64,000 nucleotides of DNA from DATFDN01 sp963767645 (GCA_963767645.1 CAVYEW010000021.1:35340-99339); one strand, 5' to 3'; positions 36,589 to 47,774 are shown, counted from the first letter of the stretch. Notes: generated by a model not told the origin, from the letters alone. Made by a program: numbers and translations.

Positions 36589-37877
36589 CACGGTTTGGAC
36601 CGGCCGAACGCCGTCCTGCCGGCGAAGCGCGCACGCGCGCTCAAGGCTTCCTCAATGCGCAGCGCCTCGTTCCACTTCGCCGTCCGCTCGCCGCGCGCGA
36701 TGCTGCCGACCTTGATCTGGCCCACGCCCCAGCCCACGGCGAGATGCACGATCGTCGTGTCCTCGGTCTCGCCCGAGCGCGCGGAGACGATTCCCGCCAT
36801 GCCGCTCTCCCGCGCCGCCTCCCAGGCCTGGCGCGTCTCGGTCAGGGTGCCGCGCTGGTTGGGCTTGAGCAGCACTGCGTTGACCGTCCCGCGCAGCGCC
36901 GCCTCGCGCACCCGGCTGGCCTGGGAGACCAGGAAGTCGTCGCCGACTACCTGCACGCGGCCGCCCAGCTCGGTCGTGAACGCGGCGAAGCCCACATCGT
37001 CATCCTCGGAGAGCGGGTCCTCGATCGAGACTATGGGATAGGCCCGCACCCAGCCGCTCAGCAACCGGATCATGCCGTCGCTGTCGAGTTCGCGGCCTTC
37101 CAGCGCCAGACGGTACTTGCCGCCGCGCCCGAGCTCGCTGGCGGCGACGTCAAGCGCGATCGCGACCTGCGCGGGGGCCTTGAACCCGGCGCGCTCGATG
37201 GCGCGCACCAGCATCTCCAACGCCGCCTCGTTCGACTTGAAGGCCGGCCACCAGCCGCCTTCGTCGGCGACCCCGGCGGGCTGGCCCGCCTGGGTCATCA
37301 ATGCGCCGGCAGTCCGATAGACCTCGGCGGTCCAGTCAAGCGCCTGGGCAAAGCTGACCGCGCCGGGGCAGGTGACGAGGAAGTCCTGGATGTCCACCCG
37401 TCTTCCGGCATGCGCGCCGCCGCCGAAGATCTGGATCTGCGGCAGCGGCAGCGTGATCGCATCGGCTCCTCCAAGGTGGCGATAGAGCGGTTCGCCCGCC
37501 GCCGCCGCCGCGGCATGGGCAGCGGCCATCGAGACCGCGATCAGCGCATTGGCTCCGAGCCGGGACTTGCTGGGCGTGCCGTCCAGCTCGATCAATCTGC
37601 GGTCCAGTGCCGCCTGATCCGCCGCGTCGATGCCCACCAGGGCGCGCGCGATCTCCGTGTTCACATGGCCCAGCGCGCGGGTAACGTCATGACCGCCGAA
37701 ATGCTCTCCGCCGTCGCGCAGATCGAGCGCTTCCGCGGTCCCGGTCGAGGCTCCGGCGGGCGCGATCCCTCGCCCGACCGCCCCGCCTTCAAGCAACATG
37801 TCAGCCTCTATCGTCGGCCGGCCACGGCTGTCCCAGACCCGGCGGCCATGCACGAAAGCGACGCGGGTATCGGTCAT
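36588..37877 (-). CDS. Enolase paralogue with altered active site
   Basis: This 429-residue protein is clearly of the enolase family: APAGASTGTAEALDLRDGG, GGGAHAGRRVDIQDF, VADEGGWWP, YPIVSIEDPLSEDD, VVGDDFLVS, LLKPNQRGTLTET and GQIKVGS. Mg2+ ligands, the general-base lysine and the QIK lysine are kept. The histidine of the invariant SHRSGETED motif is Ala (SARSGETED, residue 366, codon 36780-36782). QEF has become QDF, and the loop after GASTG has lost its usual acidic residue. A housekeeping enolase would not tolerate this easily, so a different substrate is likely. ATG 37877 overlaps the upstream gene's stop (ATGA). Confidence 0.88.
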   Translation of the reverse strand: MTDTRVAFVHGRRVWDSRGRPTIEADMLLEGGAVGRGIAPAGASTGTAEALDLRDGGEHFGGHDVTRALGHVNTEIARALVGIDAADQAALDRRLIELDGTPSKSRLGANALIAVSMAAAHAAAAAAGEPLYRHLGGADAITLPLPQIQIFGGGAHAGRRVDIQDFLVTCPGAVSFAQALDWTAEVYRTAGALMTQAGQPAGVADEGGWWPAFKSNEAALEMLVRAIERAGFKAPAQVAIALDVAASELGRGGKYRLALEGRELDSDGMIRLLSGWVRAYPIVSIEDPLSEDDDVGFAAFTTELGGRVQVVGDDFLVSQASRVREAALRGTVNAVLLKPNQRGTLTETRQAWEAARESGMAGIVSARSGETEDTTIVHLAVGWGVGQIKVGSIARGERTAKWNEALRIEEALSARARFAGRTAFGRSKP

Positions 37878-38893
37878 TCCCCCTCTCCCTGCGCAAGCTC
37901 GTGTTCCCACACCGCCCGTACCGCGCCGAGCCGGTCGGCGGGACTGGCGAGCAGCGCGCGGGCGACGCGGCGGACCCGGTTCCGCTGGTTCTCGGCCGTG
38001 ACGTATTCCACCGGCGACTTCCCATCCACCCGCGCCAGCAGCAGCCCCGGCAGCAGCCGCGCCGCCCTGGCTTCCAGCCCGGCCGGCTGTTCCCACGCTA
38101 CGCCTTCCAGATACGCCCCGGCCAGCGCGTCGAAGCAGGCAAGGAAGCCCGGACGGGCGCCGGGCGTCCACAGGCATTTGAGAAGCAGGTGGTTGAGGCA
38201 GAACGCGAGATCGAAGGCTGGATCGCCCCACCAGGCGCATTCGGCGTCCAGGAACACCGGTCCACGCGGTCCGACCAGGATGTTCTTTGGGCTGACGTCC
38301 CCATGCACCAGGGCTCGCCGGGTCTCGGAAGTGGTCGCGACCAGACTGTGAAGCGCACCGGCGAGATCGGCATGCAGCTGCGCCGCCGCAAGCAGATACG
38401 GCTCCAGCCGGATGGCGCGGAAGACGGCGTCGCTCGCGAAATCCGCCGGAACGGATGGATCCGCGGCGCTGGCGGCGTGAATCCACGCGAGGGTGCGTCC
38501 GACCGCGGCGGCGAAGCCGGGATCGGCGTGGCCCCCGCGCAGCAATGGCTTCCACAAGGGATGCGTCGCCGGCGGCAGGTATTCCATCGCCAGCGTCCCG
38601 GTGGCCTGGTCATGGCCGAGGACGGCGGGCGCGGAGCCTGGCGCCGCTGCCGCGGCATGGCGCATCCAGCGCGCCTCATAGAGGTTCCGCTCGACCGGCG
38701 CGCGCCAGTCCGCCGCGACGCGCAGCCGCGCCAGCGCGCGCTTGACGCAGACGACACGCGAGGGCAGTTCGATCCGCCAGATATCGGAGGAGACGCCGCC
38801 CGTCAGGCGCTGCGCCGTCGGCTCCGCTCCCGGCCGGAGCAGGCCCATGCGGCGGAGCGCGCCGGCGACTTCATCGGGCAGGCGGTCTGGCAT
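37874..38893 (-). CDS. Phosphotransferase of the APH/choline kinase family
   Basis: This 339-residue small-molecule kinase has a glycine-containing loop LTGGVSSDIWRIEL, a lysine strand VVCVKRALARL, the catalytic loop LVHGDVSPKNILVG and the metal loop VFLDAECAWWGDPAFDLAF. Such enzymes phosphorylate hydroxyls of sugars, choline, homoserine or antibiotics. Resistance is unlikely here because it is coupled by ATGA overlap to the enolase paralogue and follows a cell-wall gene by only 7 bp. ATG 38893 gives the family-like start. Confidence 0.85.
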   Translation of the reverse strand: MPDRLPDEVAGALRRMGLLRPGAEPTAQRLTGGVSSDIWRIELPSRVVCVKRALARLRVAADWRAPVERNLYEARWMRHAAAAAPGSAPAVLGHDQATGTLAMEYLPPATHPLWKPLLRGGHADPGFAAAVGRTLAWIHAASAADPSVPADFASDAVFRAIRLEPYLLAAAQLHADLAGALHSLVATTSETRRALVHGDVSPKNILVGPRGPVFLDAECAWWGDPAFDLAFCLNHLLLKCLWTPGARPGFLACFDALAGAYLEGVAWEQPAGLEARAARLLPGLLLARVDGKSPVEYVTAENQRNRVRRVARALLASPADRLGAVRAVWEHELAQGEGE

Positions 38894-38900
38894 CCCCGGC

Positions 38901-40166
38901 TCACGCCTCGGCCGCAGCCGCCGATGTCGGGGCGGGGGAGACAACGCGAGGTCCGCCCGGCTCCACTTGCAGGACCGCTAGTCCGCGCTGGACCTGACCA
39001 TCGGGGAGCAGACGAAACCACCCGTCCGCCCCGGAGAAGCCGTCGGGATTGACGAGCGCTTCCGGAGCGTAGCCCTGCGAGCCCAGCGTCTGCGCGATGC
39101 GGGCCGCATCGAAGGCGAGGTCGGCCGGGCCTGGCGGCGGGCCGCCGTACCGCGCAGCGAAGGCCTGCTCGAAGCCTGCCCGCGCGGCTGGATCGGGGGC
39201 GGCGAACCACGCCCCCCGCACCTGGCTCGCCCCACTACCGGGAGCGGCCCACAGCGCTGGTCCCATGATCTGCACGGCAGGCGGGCTGACATAGTAGTAA
39301 GGGAGCACCGAAGCCAGTTCGGCCAGCGCGTCGCCGGTGTCGCCCAGCAGCAGCGTGTTGAAGGGCGGCGGCGGGATGCTGGTGCGGGTCAGCCGCTCCG
39401 CCTCGCGGCGTCCTTCCGGCGTGCCTTGCGCCCGCGCTTCCTTGATCTGACGTTGGATCGGACCCCAGCGCTGCTCGTAATCGGCAATTTGGCGAACGGC
39501 GCTGCTGATCGCCGCCATGCCGGTGCCATGGAAGCGGATCTCGGGCGGCGCGAGCCCGCGCTGCTCGGCGGCCGCGATCAGGGCCTGCGCCATCGCATGG
39601 CCGAACTGAGTCTCGGGGAGCAGGGCGGCCACCGTTCCGTGTCCTTGCTCCTGGGCGTAGGCGAGCAGGCGGCGCACCTGCTGGCCGGGGGTGATGCCGA
39701 GCGCCCAGACACCCGATCGGGCGGCAGCGGTCGTGTTGGTGAAGGCAAGGACCGGCACGCCTGCCGCGGTCGCGGCCGGAGCAATCGCCTCGGTCTCGGG
39801 GGCGGTCAGCGGGCCAAGGATGAGACCTGCCCCTTGCGCCAGCGCACCCCGCACTGCCGAGGTGGCGCCTTCGGGCGTGCCGCCGGTATCCTCGGGGATC
39901 AGCGGGGGCGCCGCCGGACCGGCCAGCGCGAGTTGGGCCGCCTGCAGCATCGGCTGGCCGACATCCGCGCGCGGTCCGGTCAACGGCAGCAAGATCGCGA
40001 CCGGTCGCGCAGCGCCGCCGGGCGCGGCGCCCCCCGGACCGAACAGCCCTGCCAGCGGTCCCGGCCCGCCCGGTATGAGGTAGGGTGGGGAGGGCGGATA
40101 TTCGGTGCCGGTGCAGGCGGCCAGAGCCGCGCTGCTGGAAAGGACGAGGAATGCCCGACGCCGCAT
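38901..40166 (-). CDS. Penicillin-binding protein activator lipoprotein (LpoA-like)
   Basis: This 421-residue periplasmic lipoprotein has a lipobox signal peptide (LSSSAALAAC). The mature part is a type I periplasmic-binding-protein fold: VAILLPLTGPRADVGQPMLQAAQLAL, ILGPLTAPETEAIAPAA and VPVLAFTNTT. LpoA-like proteins stimulate bifunctional penicillin-binding proteins, though homologues in alphaproteobacteria may have other ligands. The start codon overlaps the divergent rsmI start by 16 bp. The downstream phosphotransferase begins 7 bp after its stop. Confidence 0.87.
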   Translation of the reverse strand: MRRRAFLVLSSSAALAACTGTEYPPSPPYLIPGGPGPLAGLFGPGGAAPGGAARPVAILLPLTGPRADVGQPMLQAAQLALAGPAAPPLIPEDTGGTPEGATSAVRGALAQGAGLILGPLTAPETEAIAPAATAAGVPVLAFTNTTAAARSGVWALGITPGQQVRRLLAYAQEQGHGTVAALLPETQFGHAMAQALIAAAEQRGLAPPEIRFHGTGMAAISSAVRQIADYEQRWGPIQRQIKEARAQGTPEGRREAERLTRTSIPPPPFNTLLLGDTGDALAELASVLPYYYVSPPAVQIMGPALWAAPGSGASQVRGAWFAAPDPAARAGFEQAFAARYGGPPPGPADLAFDAARIAQTLGSQGYAPEALVNPDGFSGADGWFRLLPDGQVQRGLAVLQVEPGGPRVVSPAPTSAAAAEA

Positions 40167-41056
40167 CTGACTCAACCCCCGGCTCCGAGCCCGCCGGTCC
40201 GGCCGGCCCGCTCTCCGGCCTTGTGCTTGTTTCCACGCCCATCGGCAATCTCGCCGACCTCTCCCCACGCGGCCGTGATGCCCTCGCCGGTGCGGATCTG
40301 GTGCTGTGCGAGGATACGAGACACACAGCGCGCCTGATGTCGGCGATGGGCGCCCGCGCTCCCCTCGCCGCCTTGCACGAGCACAATGAGGATGCACGCA
40401 TCCCCGCCGTGCTGGCCGCCCTGCGTGACGGCAAGCGCGTGGCGGTGGTCTCCGACGCCGGCACTCCGCTGGTGTCGGATCCGGGTTTCCGGCTGGTGCG
40501 GGCGGCGATCGCCGAGGGCTTGCCGGTGACGGCGGTGCCCGGACCTAACGCCGCGCTCACCGCGCTGGTGCTCTCGGGACTGCCGCCGCTGCCCTTCCTC
40601 GTTCTCGGCTTTTCGCTGGCGCGCGCCTCCTCCCGGCGCTCCGCCTTCAGCGCCCTGCGCGCAGCCGAACAAGCCGGGTTGCGGGCAACCCTAATCTGGC
40701 ACGAGGCCCCGCACCGCTTGGCCGAGACGCTCGCCGATCTCGCAGCGATATTCGGCGACCGCCCTGCGGCCGTGGCGCGGGAACTCACCAAGCGCTTCGA
40801 GGAGGTGCGGCGCGCATCCCTCCCCGACCTCGCCCGCCACTACGCCGCTGAAGCGCCGAGGGGCGAAATTACCGTAGTGGTCGGACCTTCCGAAGCCGAA
40901 ACACCCGATACGGAGGCCTTGGACGGGCATCTGCGGGCTGCCCTGGCGGGCAACAGCCTGAAGGATGCCGCCGCGCTGGTTGCCGGCGCCACCGGGTTGC
41001 CGCGCAAAAGAGTGTACGCGCGGGCGTTGGAGATCATCGCCGGCGAGCAGAGTTGA
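40151..41056 (+). CDS. rsmI: 16S rRNA (cytidine-1402-2'-O)-methyltransferase
   Basis: This 301-residue SAM-dependent methylase of the tetrapyrrole-methylase fold has LVSTPIGNLADLSPRG, CEDTRHTARL, VSDAGTPLVSDPG, VPGPNAALTALVLSGLP and HEAPHRL. ATG 40151 follows aggacgagga and overlaps the divergent lipoprotein gene, so both start regions share the same bases. It modifies C1402 in the ribosomal P site. The usual downstream YraN gene is not here. Confidence 0.95.
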   Translation: MPDAASDSTPGSEPAGPAGPLSGLVLVSTPIGNLADLSPRGRDALAGADLVLCEDTRHTARLMSAMGARAPLAALHEHNEDARIPAVLAALRDGKRVAVVSDAGTPLVSDPGFRLVRAAIAEGLPVTAVPGPNAALTALVLSGLPPLPFLVLGFSLARASSRRSAFSALRAAEQAGLRATLIWHEAPHRLAETLADLAAIFGDRPAAVARELTKRFEEVRRASLPDLARHYAAEAPRGEITVVVGPSEAETPDTEALDGHLRAALAGNSLKDAAALVAGATGLPRKRVYARALEIIAGEQS

Positions 41057-41157
41057 TGGAGATCAGCTGAGCCATGTCTCGAAACTCGACACCCGGCTCA
41101 ATACCTGCCTCCTCGGCTATGGCGACACCTGGTTTCTCTGGATAGAGCTTACGACCT

Positions 41158-42291
41158 GTGGGGCCGACGAACTCCCTGGCGGATGCGATCTGGCCGCGCC
41201 AGTCCGGCGGCAGCCCGGATGCGGCGATGCGTCGCGCCGTCGCCTCCATCCGACCCGGCTGGATGGTGCTGAAGCATTGCGCGCTCGGCAGCCCGGCGGA
41301 GCCGCTGCGCTGCATCCGCTATGCTCTCGTCCATCCCAAGGTTGGCGTCGCACTGCTGGATATCGTTCCGGATCCACCGGCGCGGGAACCGCTCGACCGC
41401 CTGCGGCGAGCGCTCGACGTTTTGGAGGTCAGGGCCATTTTCGGCAGCTGGCCCCCCATCGTCTATCGGCGCCTGGCGCTCGCGCAATTGTCGGAGCTGG
41501 GCATCGTGCTCGCCGCCGCTTTCGCCTTCGAGGCCCCGCTGGCCCTCGGCGGCGGAGACGCCTGGGTTGGCGCGGTGCTGCGGGCGCTAGCTCCTCTGCC
41601 CTTGGAAACCGAACGCGCTCCGATGCTCGTGGCCGAACCGTGCAGGCAGCCGGACCCGATTCTCGTGCAGCCGGAGGGCCGTGCGGGCCGGCGCGACGGC
41701 CTGCCGCTCAGGCCGCGGGCGATGCTGTATGGATGCCGCGTCGTTTCGGCACTCGGTGGCACATTGCTAATTCCCGATGCCCCTAGCTGGCTGGTGCGCA
41801 CCGGACCGGCCATCTCAGCCGTCAACCCTGATCCGGTCGCCATTCCGATGCTGCCGATGGCAAGCGTGCGCGCGGACCCACCCGACCCTGGTATCGCACA
41901 ATCGCAACTGGATGCGATTGCTACAGTCAACGTGGTTCCCCCTTCGTCTCCGGCAAATGCGCTCGCGGCGGCGCCGGCCGTTTTGGCAGTTTCCGGCGCT
42001 CCAGTGGACGTGGCGCCCTCTCCCATGACCCGCCTTTCGGAGCGACCGATGGCTGCGATGGCCGGTCAGCGCTCCCCGCCTCTCCGGCCCGAGCAGCCCG
42101 CTCGCCTTGACACTGCGGTGATCTCGCGACCGCCGCCCCATTCATCGCGTCCGGTTTCCGTTCCCGTCAGACCCGGTTACGGAAATGCCGCCGACGAGCA
42201 CTGCCAGGCGATCATCTTGAGGGTGCAACTTGGGAAGGAGCCATCCGATGCCGACCGTGCGTATCTCCGTCGCGGGTGCCCGCGTGGCTAA
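41158..42291 (+). CDS. Hypothetical protein with Pro/Ala-rich C-terminal half
   Basis: I do not recognise this 377-residue protein. The first 150 residues look globular, including PGWMVLKHCALGSPAEPLRCIRYALVHPKVGVALLD and a nuclease-related-looking strand-helix pattern. The middle has a hydrophobic stretch (ALGGTLLIP), and residues 220-370 are Pro/Ala/Val-rich and probably disordered. It starts at GTG 41158 and overlaps the next gene by 44 bp. It stands where yraN normally follows rsmI but shows no YraN motifs. Confidence 0.55.
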   Translation: MGPTNSLADAIWPRQSGGSPDAAMRRAVASIRPGWMVLKHCALGSPAEPLRCIRYALVHPKVGVALLDIVPDPPAREPLDRLRRALDVLEVRAIFGSWPPIVYRRLALAQLSELGIVLAAAFAFEAPLALGGGDAWVGAVLRALAPLPLETERAPMLVAEPCRQPDPILVQPEGRAGRRDGLPLRPRAMLYGCRVVSALGGTLLIPDAPSWLVRTGPAISAVNPDPVAIPMLPMASVRADPPDPGIAQSQLDAIATVNVVPPSSPANALAAAPAVLAVSGAPVDVAPSPMTRLSERPMAAMAGQRSPPLRPEQPARLDTAVISRPPPHSSRPVSVPVRPGYGNAADEHCQAIILRVQLGKEPSDADRAYLRRGCPRG

Positions 42292-43537
42292 TCGGTGCGC
42301 TGGCATAGTGGCTGCGCTCTGCCTGGGTAGTCTGCTCACAGGCTGCGCGACGCCGAAGACAACCCCGCCCGCTTCGGTCGCGACTTCGGTACCAAGTGCG
42401 CTCGGGGTCTCGTCGCCCGCTCCAGGGCTGACGGAAACCGTGGCGGCGCTCACCACGGCTCTGGTCGCGCAAGCCCAACTTCCTCCGGGATCGGGCCGCC
42501 ATCCGGTCACCATCGATCCCTGGATCGATGCCAGGACCGGCAACCAAGTCGAGACCACGCGCGTGATGGAAGCGGAAATCAAGGATTTGGTGCCCCAGCG
42601 CTTCCCACAGCTCGAGCCTCTGCCCTTCACCACCGAAAGCCTTGCGCGCAAGCCTCTGGTACTGGTCGGCGCCATCGCCCCTGTGACCGGGCCAGGCAGC
42701 TTCGAGCCTGCCCTCGGCCGGCCGGGGGCGTTTCGCATCTACGGCGTCATAGCCGACCTCCAGACCGGCAAGATCGCCGCTGCTCAAAGCGTCTGGGTGG
42801 CCTCGGACGAAGTGGACCTCACGCCGGTCGCCTTTTTCCGCGATAGCCCCGCCCGCGTGCCCGACGAGAGCGTGGCCGCGTATCTCAGCACCTCCGCCTC
42901 CCGACGCGGGGATCCGATCGACCCCCGCTATCTCAAGAACCTGCAGGCTGAGGCACTGCTCGCCAGCGCCACCGCCGCGTATGACGAGGGCCGTTACGAG
43001 CCGGCCCTCGCCTTGTACCGCCAGGCTGCGGCGCTGCCGGAGGGCGGTCATCAGAGTCGGGTGTATAACGGCCTCTATCTCACCAATCGCGCGCTCGGCC
43101 ATCGCCAACAGGCCGCCGCGGACTTCGCCCGCCTCGTGCAATACGGCCTAGAGCACGGGGAACTGGCGATGAAGTTTCTCTTCAGCCCAGGTTCGACCGC
43201 CTTCTGGCCCGATCCGGCCATCAGCGGCCCCTATCCGATGTGGCTGCGCACCATAGCGGACCAGACTTCCACCGCTGGCGCTTGTCTCCGCCTGACCGGC
43301 CATGCCAGCCCGACCGGCTCGGAGGCGCTGAATGACCGGCTGTCATTGGGTCGCGCCCGACGCATCGAGCGGGATCTGGTCGATTTCGATCCCGACCTGC
43401 GCGACCGCATTGACGTCCAGGGCGTCGGAGCACGCGAACCGATCGTCGGCACTGGAGCAGACAATGCCACGGACGTGCTGGACCGCCGGGTGGATTTCCA
43501 GCCGGTAAGCTGCCAGCAGATACGGGCCGCGGCGTAG
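42248..43537 (+). CDS. Lipoprotein with TPR-like and OmpA-like domains
   Basis: This 429-residue protein has a lipobox signal (LCLGSLLTGCATP) and a middle region with a TPR-like unit (YDEGRYEPALALYRQAAAL). Its C-terminal OmpA-like peptidoglycan-binding fold contains LTGHASPTGSEALNDRLSLGRARRIERDL and VGAREPIVGTG. It is probably anchored in the outer membrane and touches the cell wall. ATG 42248 follows gggaaggag, inside the end of the upstream gene. Confidence 0.82.
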   Translation: MPTVRISVAGARVANRCAGIVAALCLGSLLTGCATPKTTPPASVATSVPSALGVSSPAPGLTETVAALTTALVAQAQLPPGSGRHPVTIDPWIDARTGNQVETTRVMEAEIKDLVPQRFPQLEPLPFTTESLARKPLVLVGAIAPVTGPGSFEPALGRPGAFRIYGVIADLQTGKIAAAQSVWVASDEVDLTPVAFFRDSPARVPDESVAAYLSTSASRRGDPIDPRYLKNLQAEALLASATAAYDEGRYEPALALYRQAAALPEGGHQSRVYNGLYLTNRALGHRQQAAADFARLVQYGLEHGELAMKFLFSPGSTAFWPDPAISGPYPMWLRTIADQTSTAGACLRLTGHASPTGSEALNDRLSLGRARRIERDLVDFDPDLRDRIDVQGVGAREPIVGTGADNATDVLDRRVDFQPVSCQQIRAAA

Positions 43538-43604
43538 CGCTGTGCGCCGTGAATTCCGGGTGATCGAACGCGGTGGTCCCGCAGGTCCGGCGCATACCCC
43601 GTTA

Positions 43605-43633
43605 TTGACTCCACTCCGCAACGCATGTATAAA
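43605..43633 (+). promoter_or_regulatory. Strong sigma-70-like promoter of a PEP-CTERM gene
   Basis: TTGACT (43605-43610), a 17-bp spacer and TATAAA (43628-43633) form one of the best promoter matches in the window, about 32 bp before the PEP-CTERM start codon. Confidence 0.65.
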
Positions 43634-43664
43634 CTGTCATGTAACTCCCGGGGTCAAGAGTCGC

Positions 43665-44573
43665 ATGTCGTTCCATCAGCGCCGCAAGATGCCGAAGCTG
43701 TTGCGCCTGGCGCTCATAACCGGCTCCGTGTTCGGGGGACTATCCCTGAGCGCCCGGTCGGCGCTCGCCGTCCCCTTTGCCTCGTTCAGCGATCAGGGAA
43801 GCACGAATTCAGTCGTGTTCGCGAACTGGCCGAAGCCGCCTGCGAAGGGCCCCTATACCGCGAGCTCCAGCGCAACGGTCACCAACGAAAAGGTCGACTT
43901 CACCTTTGAAGGTTTTGCGAACCTGCCGCCCGCACTGCTGAGCACGCAGGATGCCACTCTGAACTACTCGGTGGTGACCACCGCCGCTGCGAGCGCGACC
44001 ACGGTTCCGGGTGTCGGCACGCTCGACACCCAGCCCATCAACCAGAGCTTCACGCTGAGTTTCGTCCGCACCACGCCCTTTACGCCGGCTGGGAATCCGA
44101 AACTTCACCTTACGAACCTGCTCACCGTGACACTGTCGGCGCTGCCGAACCAGTCGGCAACTGCGCAGATGTATGGGGTCGCGGGCTCCTCCAGCGCGCA
44201 TCTCAACTCCGACGCCTCGTATGCGACGGTGGATTTCACGTCGGATTTCCTGAAGTTCGCCGGCACCTCCGATCATAGCATGGCGCTGAGCTACACCATG
44301 CAGACGCTGGAGTATCTCGGGATCGGCGCGAAGTTCCTGAGTGCCTACGACAAGAACTCAGGCGGGACCGCCAACTCGGCGACCTGCCCCAGTGTGGTGC
44401 GGGCCTCGACCGGACTCTGCAATTATCACGGCTTTTCGGCAACCGAGTCGGGTAATTTCGGTTCCGCACCGCCTCCGGTCGCGGTATTCACGGTTCCGGA
44501 GCCGGCGAGCATGGGCGTGCTCGGCATCGGTCTGTTCGGCCTGGTCTCCGTCCGCAGGCGCCGCGCGGCCTGA
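43665..44573 (+). CDS. PEP-CTERM sorting domain protein
   Basis: This 302-residue secreted protein has an N-terminal signal (LALITGSVFGGLSLSARSALA) and a beta-rich, Ser/Thr/Asn-rich body of unknown fold. Its C-terminal sorting signal is VPEPASMGVLGIGLFGLVSVRRRRAA: the PEP motif, a hydrophobic span and a basic tail. An exosortase would cleave at PEP; none is in the window. ATG 43689 is an alternative start. It sits between a good promoter and a hairpin, so it is monocistronic. Confidence 0.82.
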   Translation: MSFHQRRKMPKLLRLALITGSVFGGLSLSARSALAVPFASFSDQGSTNSVVFANWPKPPAKGPYTASSSATVTNEKVDFTFEGFANLPPALLSTQDATLNYSVVTTAAASATTVPGVGTLDTQPINQSFTLSFVRTTPFTPAGNPKLHLTNLLTVTLSALPNQSATAQMYGVAGSSSAHLNSDASYATVDFTSDFLKFAGTSDHSMALSYTMQTLEYLGIGAKFLSAYDKNSGGTANSATCPSVVRASTGLCNYHGFSATESGNFGSAPPPVAVFTVPEPASMGVLGIGLFGLVSVRRRRAA

Positions 44574-44581
44574 GTCCGCCA

Positions 44582-44603
44582 AGGCGCCCAGCGCCGGGCG
44601 CCT
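44582..44603 (+). terminator. Hairpin after PEP-CTERM gene
   Basis: AGGCGCCC, a 6-nt loop, then GGGCGCCT give a perfect 8-bp stem 8 bp after the stop codon, followed by a weak pyrimidine run (ctcgatttcc). It is a plausible intrinsic terminator separating this gene from uvrB. Confidence 0.55.
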
Positions 44604-44639
44604 CTCGATTTCCAGGATAGGCGGGCCATCTCTTCGGCG

Positions 44640-46832
<2,193 letters not shown>

Positions 46833-46848
46833 AGGGAGGGCATTTTTC

Positions 46849-46866
46849 GATTACATAATCGTAATC
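46849..46866 (+). promoter_or_regulatory. Palindrome upstream of the PEP-CTERM lectin gene
   Basis: GATTAC-ATAATC-GTAATC is a perfect inverted repeat with 6-bp arms in an AT-rich pocket between uvrB and the lectin-like gene, about 45 bp before its start. It may be an operator. The factor is unknown. Confidence 0.4.
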
Positions 46867-46911
46867 CCTATGCTATATCGCATCCGCATCATTTGCGGAG
46901 CTGCTCTCACC

Positions 46912-47774
46912 ATGCAGTCCAATCAACTCCTGACCGCGCTGGCGCTGATTGCTAGCGCGACCAGCGCCCCGGCCTGGGCCGGCGTCGTCGTGAACTACCC
47001 CGACTTCTCCAGCACCGCCGGTATCACCCTGGTCAACAACGCCGCGACGGCAAACACCGCGGACGGCAAGGTGCTGCGCGTCGTGCCAGCCGCTTCCAGT
47101 CAGAGCGGCGCGGCCTACAGCACCACCCCGGTGAAGCTGGGAGGCGGCGACACGTTCAGCACAGTATTCCAGTTCCGCTTCACCAACGCTGGCGGAATCG
47201 ATCCAGCCGACGGCATCACCTTCGTGCTGGCGGCGGCGCCCGGTAGCCTCGGCTCCCTGGGCGGCGGACTCGGTTACCAGGGCGTGGGCAACAGCGTGGC
47301 GGTGGAGTTCGACACCTACAATAACGGCTTCGAGCGATCATAACAGCAGCAACCACGTCGCCGTGGACACGAACGGCGCCCTCAACGAGATCGCGTTCCG
47401 GCAATCCGTATGGCGTCGCCACTTGTGGCTTCAGCGACAGGCAGTCGGAGCCCGGCTGCATGTCCAACGGGGACAAATGGACCGCCACCATCGGCTATGA
47501 TGGCAGCAAACTCACCGCGACGGTGCAGGACGGGTCCGCGCCGCCGCAGACGGTGATCTCCAACTTCCCGATCGATCTCTCCAGCCTTCTCGGCACGAAG
47601 GCCGCCTATGTCGGGTTCACCGGTTCGACGGGTGCCGGCTGGGAGAACGAGGACATCCTCAACTGGAAATTCGCCGATACCCGGCAGCTCGTGCCGGAGC
47701 CGGCGACGCTGGGGGTGCTCGGGCTTGGGCTTGCTGGGCTGGTCGGGGTTCGCCGCCGCAAGGCGTCGCACTGA
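46912..47774 (+). pseudogene. PEP-CTERM legume-lectin-like protein, two frameshifts
   Basis: A signal peptide (LLTALALIASATSAPAWA) leads to a lectin-like beta sandwich: FSTVFQFRFTNAGGIDPADGITFVL, GGGLGYQGVGNSVAVEFDTYNN. The frame then breaks near 47338, resumes as HNSSNHVAVDTNGALNE in a second frame, and breaks again near 47401. It continues as NPYGVATCGFSDRQ in a third and ends with VPEPATLGVLGLGLAGLVGVRRRK. Both breaks look like single extra bases. If these are real the protein is dead; corrected, it would be about 286 residues and exported for exosortase processing. Confidence 0.75.

Noticed and set aside
36480..38351. 623-codon open frame on the plus strand opposite the enolase paralogue
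   Set aside because: Antisense shadow of three well-supported overlapping genes; the composition is that of reversed codons (Arg/His/Gln-rich) with no family similarity.
37874..38893. Aminoglycoside resistance gene
   Set aside because: The APH fold is shared by many metabolic kinases; operon coupling to an enolase paralogue and an acid-sugar kinase makes a metabolic substrate far more likely.
41034..41315. 93-codon minus-strand frame after rsmI (TGRKLYPEKPGVAIAEEAG)
   Set aside because: The stretch looks protein-like but matches no family I recognise, is short, and overlaps the larger plus-strand hypothetical gene.
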